DNA of 64,000 nucleotides from Kalaharituber pfeilii (taxonomy: Eukaryota > Ascomycota > Pezizomycetes > Pezizales > Pezizaceae), in contig WHUZ01000027.1 of NCBI GenBank assembly GCA_015179045.1, positions 496,001 to 560,000 on the forward strand. Direction: 5' to 3'. The notes under the pieces were generated by a model, which was given only the letters and a program-made list of their open reading frames with translations, searched no databases and had not been told where the DNA came from. This document shows positions 11,701-21,905 of the stretch, in pieces. Both the position numbers and the translations under genes were made by a program. The stretch's first letter is position 1. Each line of letters begins with the position of its first letter.

Positions 11701-12289
11701 AGAGGGGATCAAACAGGAATTTGATGTCCGCCGCACGGGCAATAGAGGTGCAAGTGCACATGTATACGTTGAAAACCTAGTCAAACCTAGTTCCAGTGAC
11801 GTGATATCCGAAATGGCGACCGCCGATATCATCCATTTCGCCTGCCACGGGGTCTCTGGGCGCCTCTCCCCTTTAGACAGTCACCTCCTTGTCATGAACG
11901 ACACAGCTAATGCTGCTGCTCCTATCACTGTACGACAGATCTGTGAAGCTCCTGCGCAATTACGCTCTGCAAAACTGGTTTATCTGTCAGCCTGTTCGTC
12001 AGCTCAAATTTCGTCACCGAAGCTCATGGATGAAGGATTTCATATTAGCACTGCGTTTCAGCTTGCTGGCTTCCAGCATGCGATTGGGTCAATGTGGGAA
12101 ACCGACGATGAGCTAAGTCACACTATCGCTTTGGGCTTTTACAGGACTTTGTTTTCTCAAACAGCACCTTTGGAGGATCGGAATATCTCATGCGCCTTAC
12201 ATTCAACTATAAGGGGGCAACTTATGACAGACCACAGATTGGTAAAAGCACCATTGTTATGGGCTCCATATGTGCATTTTGGTGGGTGA
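8781..12289 (+). CDS. TPR-CHAT caspase-like protein (candidate gasdermin-activating protease)
   Basis: Model join(8781..8838,8925..12289) gives 1140 residues. The first exon starts at an ATG and the 86-bp intron has GTAGGT and CCAG ends; its phase joins exactly with the long frame. Residues about 40 to 720 are helical repeats of TPR type, including the fungal CHAT-linker pattern HALYHLEKSRGLI. The C-terminal 350 residues form a CHAT domain (caspase HetF-associated with TPRs). The predicted catalytic pair is His994 in HFACHG and Cys1043 in YLSACSS, and the chain ends in the usual WAPYVHFG. CHAT proteins are clan CD cysteine proteases, and TPR-CHAT proteins cleave gasdermins in bacteria. The divergent gasdermin-like gene suggests that role here. 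No NB-ARC/NACHT switch domain is visible; the TPRs may sense the trigger. Confidence 0.85.
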
Positions 12290-13165
12290 GGACGGCACTC
12301 CTATACCTAGTTTCTATGCAGAGGAATAGTTATATATATTACTCATGTTTCCGCCTATTGCTGGATCATGCCATCTGCTGGTACATGTCTTCCATTTGTC
12401 TTCACTTAATTACTGTTGATAGTTCGTTCCTTGTTGCTATTTCAATATCTTTATATTAAATTTTGAGACCGAATTTGCTTTCGAGTGAATGAACATATAT
12501 GATGTTCCTCAACCATTTGGAAGAGGAATACTTTCGCTCCTAGTGTCTGGAAATCATTCGTATAATGTTTAGTTTCGACTGCTAAGACCATTTTCCAGGC
12601 CTTAAGAGACACCAGATTTAATTAGGCTGATGCAGCCCAATCTAATGACTTGAGTCATGAGAGAATACCTTGAATATCCTATAATTACCTTACATGAAGG
12701 AGCGTCCGTTTCTCAGCCGGCTTATCACCCATGATATATAAGCTCTCACATCTCCTCACTAAATGTGTTTAATACCCTTTTACGTGCATTCGATATATTT
12801 GTAGGCAAGGTGCCTTCATTTCCTTTAGCTCGGTTAGGGCCAGCGCTGGAGTACAGTGGTCAGGGTAACCACTAATGGTACAACTATTCTCATTCTCCGT
12901 GGTGATGATGTATAGGTAATGTTGGGCTGCCGCCCATCTAGGCTGGAAAAACTTCTGTAAGAACGTGCAATTGAAGTACTACTAGGAGATTGATTGATTA
13001 TAGAGGGGTTCACATCCAAGCCATTGTAGCCTAATACTACCCTCACGATTCCATGGTCTTGTCCCTAGAACGACGTTTTATGAGCAGCACCATTTAATTT
13101 TTCTGAAGATTTCAAAAGCCCTCTCCTTTGCTCATGCTTCTCCTCCAACTCATTACCATCGAGTA
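12290..13165. other. No gene seen between CHAT gene and foldback element
   Basis: The first part should be the 3' untranslated region and terminator of the CHAT gene. No protein, repeat end or RNA gene is supportable here. Confidence 0.5.
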
Positions 13166-15375
13166 CTGTATTTTATGGTGAAGCGGGTCACGACGCAGAA
13201 GCGGGTCACAGATTTTTACAGAATTGAAAATTAAATTTATTCCCCCTATGCTCTTAATACCTTCATATTACTACTTTCTCCACTTGCTCAAGGTAGTTCA
13301 ATGGCACGAGAGTGGGGTATTGGAGTTGGTGAGACATGTGGGGTGGTAGTGGTCTGTGTGCTGGAGTGGGTGGGGGCCAATGGGTAGGTTACCGAGAAAG
13401 CAGGAATTCTGACCGTAATTATACCCAGAATGTCTTTCTATGCAATTTTTAACCCGGTAGAGGTTCAATTCCATAAAGGCAATAATCTAGCATAATTACA
13501 GCATGCTGTGGAAATTCTAGCAGAAGCTACATGCCTGGAACGAGAGGTAGAAGTTAGCCGAGCAGATAATGAGGAGGAGTTTCAGGTATTTTAGGCCATT
13601 GTGCATCCAATAATTTAGTGAAGCTTTAGCAATTGAGGATATGCATTTATGACATCTGTAATAAGTTTTTTACATCTTCACCACTTAGATTTTTGTATTA
13701 TGTTATATAGGTATACTCCCTATAATGTGTAGAAATTAAAACTGGGAAGCCGGGTATTATGCACTAGCTAAATCCTTTACTACTGCCAACTGCATTAACT
13801 ATATAATGGCGATTATAGCCCAATAATACTAGTGGTAGAATAGAATAAATAGCAGGTTTAATTTATAGGTATTCAAAGATACAGAATAGTATTATGAGAC
13901 TACCTATAAGTGCTTAGGTGAGCAATAGTATAGAGATATGAATGATGCTGCAGATCGCACATATAATAATGAATATGTAATATATGACAGTTTGTAAGTA
14001 TTGCAATAATCAGCAGCACATACATGACCTGACACGGAGTTGCTCATGACTCCTAGATAGATGATATAGAGTAGTGCACAAGAGCGGGTATATAGCATAT
14101 GCGACGTCATGCACATGCAATATATAAAGTTGTGAGGTGCTATACTGGCAGCTAGCGAGCAGTAGTTCATACTTATCAATTGCTCTTTTAGTCTAACAAC
14201 TGGTAGATAGTAATTTTCTGCACTTACAACCTCCGGTCTTATATAAGCTACAGAGGTTACTAGTTATGTGTCTTTTTACATCAATAGAAAACAGCTCGCT
14301 TACTAACTCAGATATATTCCACTGACCAGGATTATTTGGCCAAATAGCTATTATATAGTTGATGCAGTTGGCAGTAGTAAAGGATTTAGCTAGTGCATAA
14401 TACCCGGCTTCCCAGTTTTAATTTCTACACATTATAGGGAGTATACCTATATAACATAATACAAAAATCTAAGTGGTGAAGATGTAAAAAACTTATTACA
14501 GATGTCATAAATGCATATCCTCAATTGCTAAAGCTTCACTAAATTATTGGATGCACAATGGCCTAAAATACCTGAAACTCCTCCTCATTACCTGCTCGGC
14601 TAACTTCTACCTCTCGTTCCAGGCATGTAGCTTCTGCTAGAATTTCCACAGCATGCTGTAATTATGCTAGATTATTGCCTTTATGGAATTGAACCTCTAC
14701 CGGGTTAAAAATTGCATAGAAAGACATTCTGGGTATAATTACGGTCAGAATTCCTGCTTTCTCGGTAACCTACCCATTGGCCCCCACCCACTCCAGCACA
14801 CAGACCACTACCACCCCACATGTCTCACCAACTCCAATACCCCACTCTCGTGCCATTGAACTACCTTGAGCAAGTGGAGAAAGTAGTAATATGAAGGTAT
14901 TAAGAGCATAGGGGGAATAAATTTAATTTTCAATTCTGTAGAAATCTGTGACCCGCTTCTTAGTGAGCGGCACGAGCCGAGCCAGCTCGAGCTCAAACGA
15001 GCCAAGATCATGCTTGTGTTTTTCTTGACAGCTCGCTAAAATGCTTAGCCAGTGCAAGGTTTCATAAACTGTAAATACCTAATATAGTAAAAATTAGAGA
15101 CTTGGAGCTCATTCTGACCTACCAACAACTTCGAAATGCACAATTTAGCTGATAGTAGTGAGAAAGATGAAAATTTAGCTTAGTTTAGTTTAGTTTGTCA
15201 ATATTATGTATATAATCAATCCAGGCTCGAGCTCATGCCACGCCAGCTCGAGCCAGCTCGAGCCGAGCTCACTTACTCACGAGCTGGCTCGAGCTCACCC
15301 TCCAGCTCGGCTCGAGCTAGCTCGTGCCGCTCACTACCGCTTCTGCGTCGTGACCCGCTTCACCATAAAATACAG
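13166..15375. mobile_element. Foldback element with long inverted arms (TA target duplication)
   Basis: The left arm runs from CTGTATTTTATGGTGAAGCG at 13166 to about 13807. The right arm is its near-perfect reverse complement from about 14350 to 15375. A roughly 540-bp loop lies between them and TA flanks both ends. The right arm was split by an hAT-like MITE at 14961-15336. No transposase frame is present; mobilisation by a Tc1/mariner-type enzyme is inferred from the TA. A diverged copy of one end is at about 32200-32410. Confidence 0.75.
14961..15336. mobile_element. hAT-type MITE, copy 1
   Basis: Ends TAGTGAGCGGCACGAGC and its reverse complement are followed by GAGCTCGAGC-rich subterminal repeats. 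The 8-bp duplication ccgcttct lies at 14953-14960 and 15337-15344. Eight-base duplications and TAG...CTA ends are typical of hAT elements. Removing it restores the foldback arm, so it is the younger insertion. A second copy lies at 39276-39619. Confidence 0.85.
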
Positions 15376-15418
15376 TACTGCATTAAAGCTGCTGAAAGTA
15401 ACAAGACAGTGATGTAAT

Positions 15419-15490
15419 ATACAGTACACTCTCGATATCAGAATATCGTTGGAGGGCAGGCAAATATTCTTATATCAAGTAGAGTGAAGA
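15419..15490. repeat. End of a second pogo-like family (CTCTCGATAT type)
   Basis: TACAGTACACTCTCGATATC begins here and faces right. The matching end facing left is near 18250-18262, so the two may be the termini of one composite element that holds the LINE fragment and the 830-bp element between them. That pairing is inferred. Confidence 0.5.
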
Positions 15491-15886
15491 TTTAGCCATA
15501 CAATATACATGACACTAGCTACTATAGATATCGACACCAAATGCCTACATATACTCGTATATGCCATACACTAAATTCTACTCAATCACTAGTTCTCTTT
15601 TGCTGTTGTTATGCAGGAAATCACTCTGCAACTGGAAGCGTAGGTGTACGTACAAGAAAGAAATTCTTTGATTCTTGTCTGCTTGGTACATTGCATCGCT
15701 GGTTTGAAAGCTTCATGTCTTATCTGAATACTTTTGCTTATACCACTGTTTGATTGCCTGCCAGGCACAGTTTGGATTTTGTGCCACATATTCTTGTATA
15801 TCTTGATGTTCGGCTTGGTTCCAATTTTTGACGTTTAGGAGCTCCAGCAGCAGGCATGATGAGTATATGAATCGAATCAGGAGGTT

Positions 15887-17050
15887 GGGCGCCATGGGGG
15901 ACGAGGAGAAAGGTGGTTGAAGGCCTGGCGAACTTGGAGTCGATAGAGACCTTCGTGAGAGCTGAGGCTGAGCGGGTGGAAGCAAGTACGCTCCGGTTCG
16001 AAGAAGAGGAGATACGACTCGGAGAGCACGTACTTAAGAGGGAACTTCCAACACTGGGGGGAAATGCCTTTAGCGATCCTACCGACCCTGACCAGAGACG
16101 CGGAGGTGGGAGAGTGGAGAAGACACATAGATGACACAGTGGAAGAAGGATGGATTACAGCATACACAGACGTTAGCATGATCGGAGAGAAGGCCGGAGC
16201 AGGTATATCAATCGGAGGAGAGACGGATTCGATATATCTGGGAGCCCAGGCTACTGTCAACGATGCGGAGATATATGCGATCAGCGAGGCTGCAGAAAGG
16301 ATGGAAGGAGAGCTACTCATCATCACAGATTCCAAGTTCGCGATATCCAGGATGTCAGCAATAGCGAAGGGACTCCCAACACCAGACGGGGCGACGAGGA
16401 GACTCAGGGAAGCCTGGAAAAGGCGACTGGATAGGGGAGACCTAGACATGGCTGTGATGTGGGTGAAAAGTCACAAAAGTATACCAGGAAATGAAGCAGC
16501 AGATGAGGCAGCGAGAATAGGGACAGCGCTACAATGCGCGGCAGAGGTGGTGACGGAAGCGGGGATGAGACAGGACGCAAAGCGAGAGAGAGCACGAGAA
16601 AGGAATAGACTGGGTCTGACATACCGACCTCTGGAGAGACTCGGCGCGCGAGTGTCGAGACTAGCGGGACTGTTGGGGGCGAAGGGACTACGCGCATGGA
16701 GACATCACATAGGGGAGGCGACAGACCCAGGGTGTAGGTGGTGCGGGGAGGCGGAGGAGACCACCGGACATTTACTGGAGGGGTGTAGAGTGTGGCAGAA
16801 GAAATGGCCCGGGGGCATGGCAGCAATAAGAAAGCCCCCAAAGTGCAGGGAAGGAGAAGGTGACCCACTACAGGGGCTGATGGAGATGATGGAAGAGGAC
16901 GGAGGGTGACTTCAGTTACATTTCAGTGTGCCAGTATTTTATTCTTATCTCATTTAGTTCCTGTCAATCACATGTACCTAACACATCTCCATAGCCCACA
17001 GGGCGGTAAGCGATAAATGATATAAAAAAAAAAAAAAAATAAAAAAAAAA
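15887..17050 (+). mobile_element. 5'-truncated LINE with RNase H domain
   Basis: The insertion is bounded by the 13-bp duplication gaatcaggaggtt at 15874-15886 and 17051-17063 and ends in an A tail. It encodes the C-terminal part of a LINE ORF2 (frame 16064-16909). The RNase H acidic positions appear in AYTDVSM, NDAEIYAIS, IITDSKFAIS and GNEAADEAAR, followed by a CxxC...H...C zinc knuckle (CRWCGEAEETTGHLLEGC). The 3' end carries the type B hairpin (atagcccacagggcgg) directly before the tail. This ties the ultra-short type B units to a LINE 3' end. Confidence 0.85.
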
Positions 17051-17139
17051 GAATCAGGAGGTTCACTAAAGTAAATTCCACATTCAAAGAAATTCTACAG
17101 CTAATTGTAATGATGAATTACATTTAGGACAAGTGTGTG

Positions 17140-17193
17140 CCCTGCCATAGCGAGTAGCGATAAGCGGGGCTATGTGAAACAAAAAAAAAAGAT
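17140..17193 (+). mobile_element. Ultra-short retroposon (type A variant)
   Basis: CCTGCCATAGCGAGTAGC followed by a short A run, between duplications caagtgtgtg at 17130-17139 and 17194-17203. Confidence 0.7.
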
Positions 17194-17204
17194 CAAGTGT
17201 GTGT

Positions 17205-18032
17205 ATATGGTGGAGTGCATCTATAAGGGACCAGTTGTAACATTTGCTGACTTGCTGACTAATACACCAAAATTTGCTACTGGTCGCATTGATTCACCTC
17301 CTTGTATCACTTGCTCAGCTACGAACTTAATTCTTTGGGCCACTCGTACCTGATTGTTGCACTGCTCAATATCTGACTTTTGCACCACTCGCTAGACTGT
17401 GAGCCTGACTATTATTCTATACATCAAAACAGCTTTTCAGCTTCAGATAGCTCGATCAAGTTAAGTTCCAGACAGTGACTATATTCTACCTACAACTTCT
17501 TTCAACTGCGATTATTCCCACAAGCTCTAGATTCTCTTTCTGATATAGCTACTCATTGTTTTATAAATGTTTACGGACTATGGAGGAACATAGAGATGGT
17601 TGTGCACTGGTTTTACGAGACTAGCTTTTGTATATGGTACAACAGAGTTTTGGTACTAGTGCTGGACGCGTATGTACATAAAACTTATCAGAGTTAGTAG
17701 TCTGGTTGCACTACCTCTCATACAGAGTAGATCATTTCTGTATATAGTAATTCCTCTCACTACACTAACACTGATTAAGCAAAGTTAGCAATCTTGGCGT
17801 GTAACAATTCAAGAGCCTCTCGTACAAAGTATAAAATCTTCAATTTCAAATTTCTCAACAACGCCTTCATAATTTTCAAATTTGAAAGCGAAGGATTGTA
17901 GAGCAGACAAAATAGTACATATTTTCGTTCTTTAAATTTTAATCAGATGTTGTTGGGTGATGAAATTGAATTTCAAGTTTGAGTCCTTAATTTTGGCTGC
18001 AGGGGGTCCCTTATAGATGCACTCCACCATAT
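17205..18032. mobile_element. 830-bp element with perfect 28-bp terminal inverted repeat
   Basis: Bases 17205-17232 (atatggtggagtgcatc...) are exactly the reverse complement of 18005-18032. The interior is AT-rich and has no credible frame. The superfamily is unknown because no clear target duplication is visible; the left end directly abuts the duplication of the type A unit at 17140-17193. Confidence 0.6.
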
Positions 18033-18107
18033 GCAGTACATGGAAATGAGGCCGAGAAGCGGGGTATCTTCACCAGTATCTCTTATCAATAAGCTCCCCA
18101 ATTAGTA

Positions 18108-18262
18108 TAAGTGCACATTCGATAACAGAATATGCACATGACTAAGCAAGACAATTAAGAATATTCTTGTAACGAAAATATTCTTATATTGTATGGGGGC
18201 GGCCCGGTCATATTCTTATATCGAACATATTCTTATATCAAGAGTATACTTGTACCGCAAAA
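18108..18262 (-). repeat. Pogo-like family end, left copy of an inverted pair
   Basis: Its reverse complement matches 18738-18895 over about 155 bp, including the CTCTCGATATAAGAATA terminus, the CCCCATACAA block and a CTTAGTCATGT block. The two copies face each other. Confidence 0.7.
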
Positions 18263-18305
18263 AGGTGTCTCATTAAAGACTACTACGTGACAAGAAATCG
18301 GCGCG

Positions 18306-18376
18306 TCCCTGCCATAGGCTGGTAGCCTGTATGCGGGGTTACGTGACTTAGAAAAAAAAAAAGATAAAAAAAAAAA
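18306..18376 (+). mobile_element. Ultra-short retroposon (type C)
   Basis: CCTGCCATAGGCTGGTAGCC and a GTTACGTGA tail precede interrupted A runs. The flanking duplication agaaatcggcgc / agaaaccggcgc has one mismatch. Confidence 0.75.
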
Positions 18377-18737
18377 AGAAACCGGCGCTTACGAGAGACC
18401 TAAGAATGCAGACCCATTGTCTTCGGCCATCCATACCTATACGTTACAGGGGATTGCTGACAAGATTAAAATTTTGCACAGTAATGACAGCAAATAACTC
18501 CACGACGATATCTGAGCCTGAGTTTGAATTACTCATACTATATATCCTACGTACATAGACGATAATATTGTGTGAATAGATCGTGTAACTGAACGCCATC
18601 GATAGAACTTGGGGAATTGACTAACTTCATAAGAAACCACTCTGCACTAGCTGGGAACCTACACCGAGGAGGGAATGACATCGATTTGTTCACACGGGAC
18701 GTCTCTTATGAGCCAGACGTTACGGTTTATTTTTTTA

Positions 18738-18895
18738 TCTATACAGCACGCTCTCGATATAAGAATACCCGATAGCAGCATATGTTCGATATAAAAACGT
18801 GTGCCCCATACAAATTAAGAAATATTTTCGTTCATAAGAATATTCTTGGCTTTTTCATGCTTAGTCATGTACAAATTCTTATATAGAGGTTGTAT
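18738..18895 (+). repeat. Pogo-like family end, right copy of an inverted pair
   Basis: Begins TACAGCACGCTCTCGATAT and is homologous to the reverse complement of 18108-18262. Confidence 0.7.
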
Positions 18896-18959
18896 TTGCG
18901 TTGCATAAATGCCAAGCTGCACTGCATACTATAGTATTGTATACCGACCTCCCTTGTTT

Positions 18960-19019
18960 GCCCTGCCATGGCGAACAGCTGCACGCGGGGTCATGTGATA
19001 TATTAAAAAAAAAAAAAAA
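18960..19019 (+). mobile_element. Ultra-short retroposon (type A)
   Basis: GCCCTGCCATGGCGAACAGC and the tail lie between perfect 14-bp duplications gacctcccttgttt at 18946-18959 and 19020-19033. Confidence 0.85.
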
Positions 19020-19412
19020 GACCTCCCTTGTTTAGGTCTTACTGCATACGATGAGTGCTGAGATTGCCAAGCGGTTTCAGTATAAGCATATAAGCTGCAT
19101 TGTACCAATGGGGTTGACTCAACACAATGAGGATTTAGAAAATCGCATAGGTTTGTAATGCTGTCAATCGTTGTCGAGTAGTGTGTCATGCGACATTACT
19201 TATAACGATCCACCACGTCACACCATCGATACATACACATGCATGTTATCAAGTTTGTGACTCACTGCTGGTAGCACAGAAGCTGTGTGGATCAACGTGT
19301 CTTATGTATTTATAAAACCTTCCCGCAGTTGATTCTTGATGCATGTCATTTTTGTTGTCCCGTTCTTCTGGTATACTACATCCTCAATCTGCGGATAACC
19401 CTAGCTCACGAG

Positions 19413-20938
19413 ATGAATTACCGACATTGGCACATCCTCGCGCCCGCCGTTCGCGAGGCGCTTCCCGCAGCACACTTCAAAGACTGCGCCTTTGCCATCG
19501 AAATGGGCCGCCATCTGGTCGGCAAACTTGTCCAACCATACAGCGGACTTACGGTATATTCGCGCGTCAGCTCGCACTCGGCGGTTAATGCTACCGCGAA
19601 TGCAGTTGCAACCAACAACGAGGCGTTCACCTATCCATCTGATTATGCAAAGCTACATTGCACAACCATCGAATACCCGCGTACACATCTCCTCAGCCTT
19701 CCTCCCGAGCTCCAGCAAATGATTGTCTCCTACCTCACATCATACATCGACACCCTCTGTCTCGGCCTCACCTGCCGCTCACTCTTTGCCTACGTCGCGC
19801 TTCCTCATTTACACAATCTCGTCGCCAGTGCCTTGGCAGCCCCGTGGGCTGGCCATCCCATCGCGTGTCTGCCCACGCATAGAGTTGCTCTCACTCCCCT
19901 CGATTCGATTAGCCTTCCCCAAGGCTTCATTGACTCGCAAGTGAACCTACAATTAGTCCATATACGCGAGGACACTGCAGTACAACGACGCCGCTTCGTG
20001 TGCGCATGTCACCGACGCCCGAGCTGGTGGGCCCACCATATGGGCTTCATGCGCGGGCATGCTGATATGACCTACAAACGTCCGATGGAGAGAAGCATTT
20101 TGCCAATGCCTGGGGCTGCAGGCTCTCGTATGGCTGAAGGACAGCCAGAAGCCGACTCTGCGAGTGTCGTTGATGCATTCGCAACATTCCCTGAGCCCAC
20201 CGTACACATCACGTCTGATATGGTACGATGCATCCGCGCAGCCCGTTACCTCGACGATACACGTACTTTCAAGTCAAAATTCTACCGCAAGCTCGGCTTC
20301 ACAGCACCCGTAACGCCAGGAACTGTTGTACTCCGGCGGAAGGCAGGCGCAAAACGCAAATCGCCAGTGCCAGCCCCAATGGGTGCCACGATTTCCGACC
20401 CAAGGATACCCAAGATCAAGAGCCAGGTACTGCCACAGCTGCCGAGACGGGAAAGGACGCTTGTAACGGTGCTACTCCAGCCGGACAAGTACCTTGTCGG
20501 TGACAATGGCTCCCTCCAGCGCTACTTCCCCCCAGAAGAGACCTGGATTCTCAGAAACCTGGACACAAAGGAGTTCGTATCGGCCAAGATGCTGGAGGAG
20601 TCTCGTGGCCCTGGAGCATTCCATATTCCGCTTGGAGTTGCAGCAACGTGCCAGATTCTGTGGGCACCACAGCCTGAAAATAGACTAGGTGCTTTATGGG
20701 GGCCATGAGCCGACAGATGCGGGGAAAATGGGCTGGTTGCCGATTTGACGTTATTGGTGACAGGACAGGGACCGCCCAACTTATGTTCGCTGGTGGTGAA
20801 GGAGGAGGATGGAAAGATGTCTCAGGCGAGGTTAGAAACTATATTGAAGGATTATTTGGCAGCGGTGATTCAGTGGGGGTGGGACTGTACACAGGCATAC
20901 AGTCAGAATGGTTAAAGATTGGTCAAGTACCTGTATGA
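19413..20938 (+). CDS. F-box protein, frameshifted near the C-terminus
   Basis: From the ATG at 19413 the frame is open to 20708 (431 residues). An F-box lies at residues about 93 to 130 (LLSLPPELQQMIVSYL ... CLGLTCRSLF). F-box proteins recruit targets to SCF ubiquitin ligases through Skp1. The expected fungal C-terminal block (GKWAGCRFDV ... GGWKDVSGEV) is not in this frame but follows at once in another frame up to 20938. One extra G in the GGGGG run at about 20698-20702 would join the two parts. Either the gene is a recent pseudogene, the assembly has a homopolymer error, or the truncated form is used. A short upstream extension without an ATG exists. Start choice is moderate; F-box call is good. 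Confidence 0.7.
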
Positions 20939-21274
20939 GCCGGGTAATACGAACCATGTCAGGCAAGTATTTGTGTTAATTTCACCATTTGATTCATGTG
21001 TCCACAGTTCCTTACTAGCGTACCCCTTAGCTGGAATTTGTAACAATGAGAAATGTAACATGGAGACAGTAATATTTTCGTTTCTGGATATGTAGCAAAT
21101 TTGAATGCGCGTTGCAGGAAATTTTCAGAACAGAAGCATGGGTGCTTGATCGCAGTAGTTAAGATTGAAAATCTGGCGTCACGGGTACTAAATCGAGGAA
21201 AGAACCGAAAAATTATGGACACCAGGGCAGACCCCTACCGTTGTCCATGGGAATATAGTATCTTCGTAGCCTAC

Positions 21275-21330
21275 TGTAACTGCCATGGCGAGCTATATGC
21301 GGGATTATGTGATAATTGAAAAAAAAAGGA
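21275..21330 (+). mobile_element. Degenerate type A retroposed unit
   Basis: CTGCCATGGCGAGCTATATG, then a GGGATTATGTGATAATTG tail and A run. Flanking duplications are too eroded to define. Confidence 0.5.
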
Positions 21331-21531
21331 GCCGAGCGTAACTACTGATCCTGTGAATCTGCTAATTAAGTCGGCTAATGCTCGCGTGACCTGAGCGTCT
21401 AACGTGGGTGGCATGCAGAATGCTAACCGGACTCCGAGGACTTAAAGAATACACAAGTGGAAAGGGGCGTTCAAACACAAGCGAAAGATCCATGAAATGA
21501 CGATTTTCTTCCTGTTGTGCGATAATTGACA

Positions 21532-21810
21532 TTTTTTTTTTTTTTTTTTTTTTTTTTTATATCATTACTCGCATGCCGCCCTACGGGCTATGGCGAGGGT
21601 TTTATTGAAAGAAAAGAACAACTAATTGTCTAGATACATGTAATACCCGCGGTGCTCATCCATGGTGCGGGTAGTAGTGGGCCAGTCTGTTCATCTCCCT
21701 ACTTCCGTCCTCTGTCCTATTCGTACTGGTCCACTCGCAGCCATCGCCCTCCAAGCCTGACTCTTCCAACGTCGGTATGGTTTTCCAAGTAGACCACTGC
21801 TGAACTTGTC
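21532..21810 (-). mobile_element. LINE 3' fragment (type B tail), minus orientation
   Basis: T run, type B hairpin and about 200 bp of LINE 3' untranslated and end-of-frame sequence lie between duplications gcgataattgaca at about 21519-21531 and 21811-21823. Confidence 0.75.
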
Positions 21811-21905
21811 GCGATAATTGACAAACGCAGTTCCTATAACTGGTACAATCGCACATTCACTAAAATGGAGCCGCTTTTATTCTCAAACAGACATGCTGTA
21901 ACGAT

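Noticed and set aside
14961..15336. Protein-coding frames at 15206-15417
   Set aside because: They are translations of the Ser/Leu/Glu/Pro-rich GAGCTCGAGC subterminal repeats of the hAT MITE.
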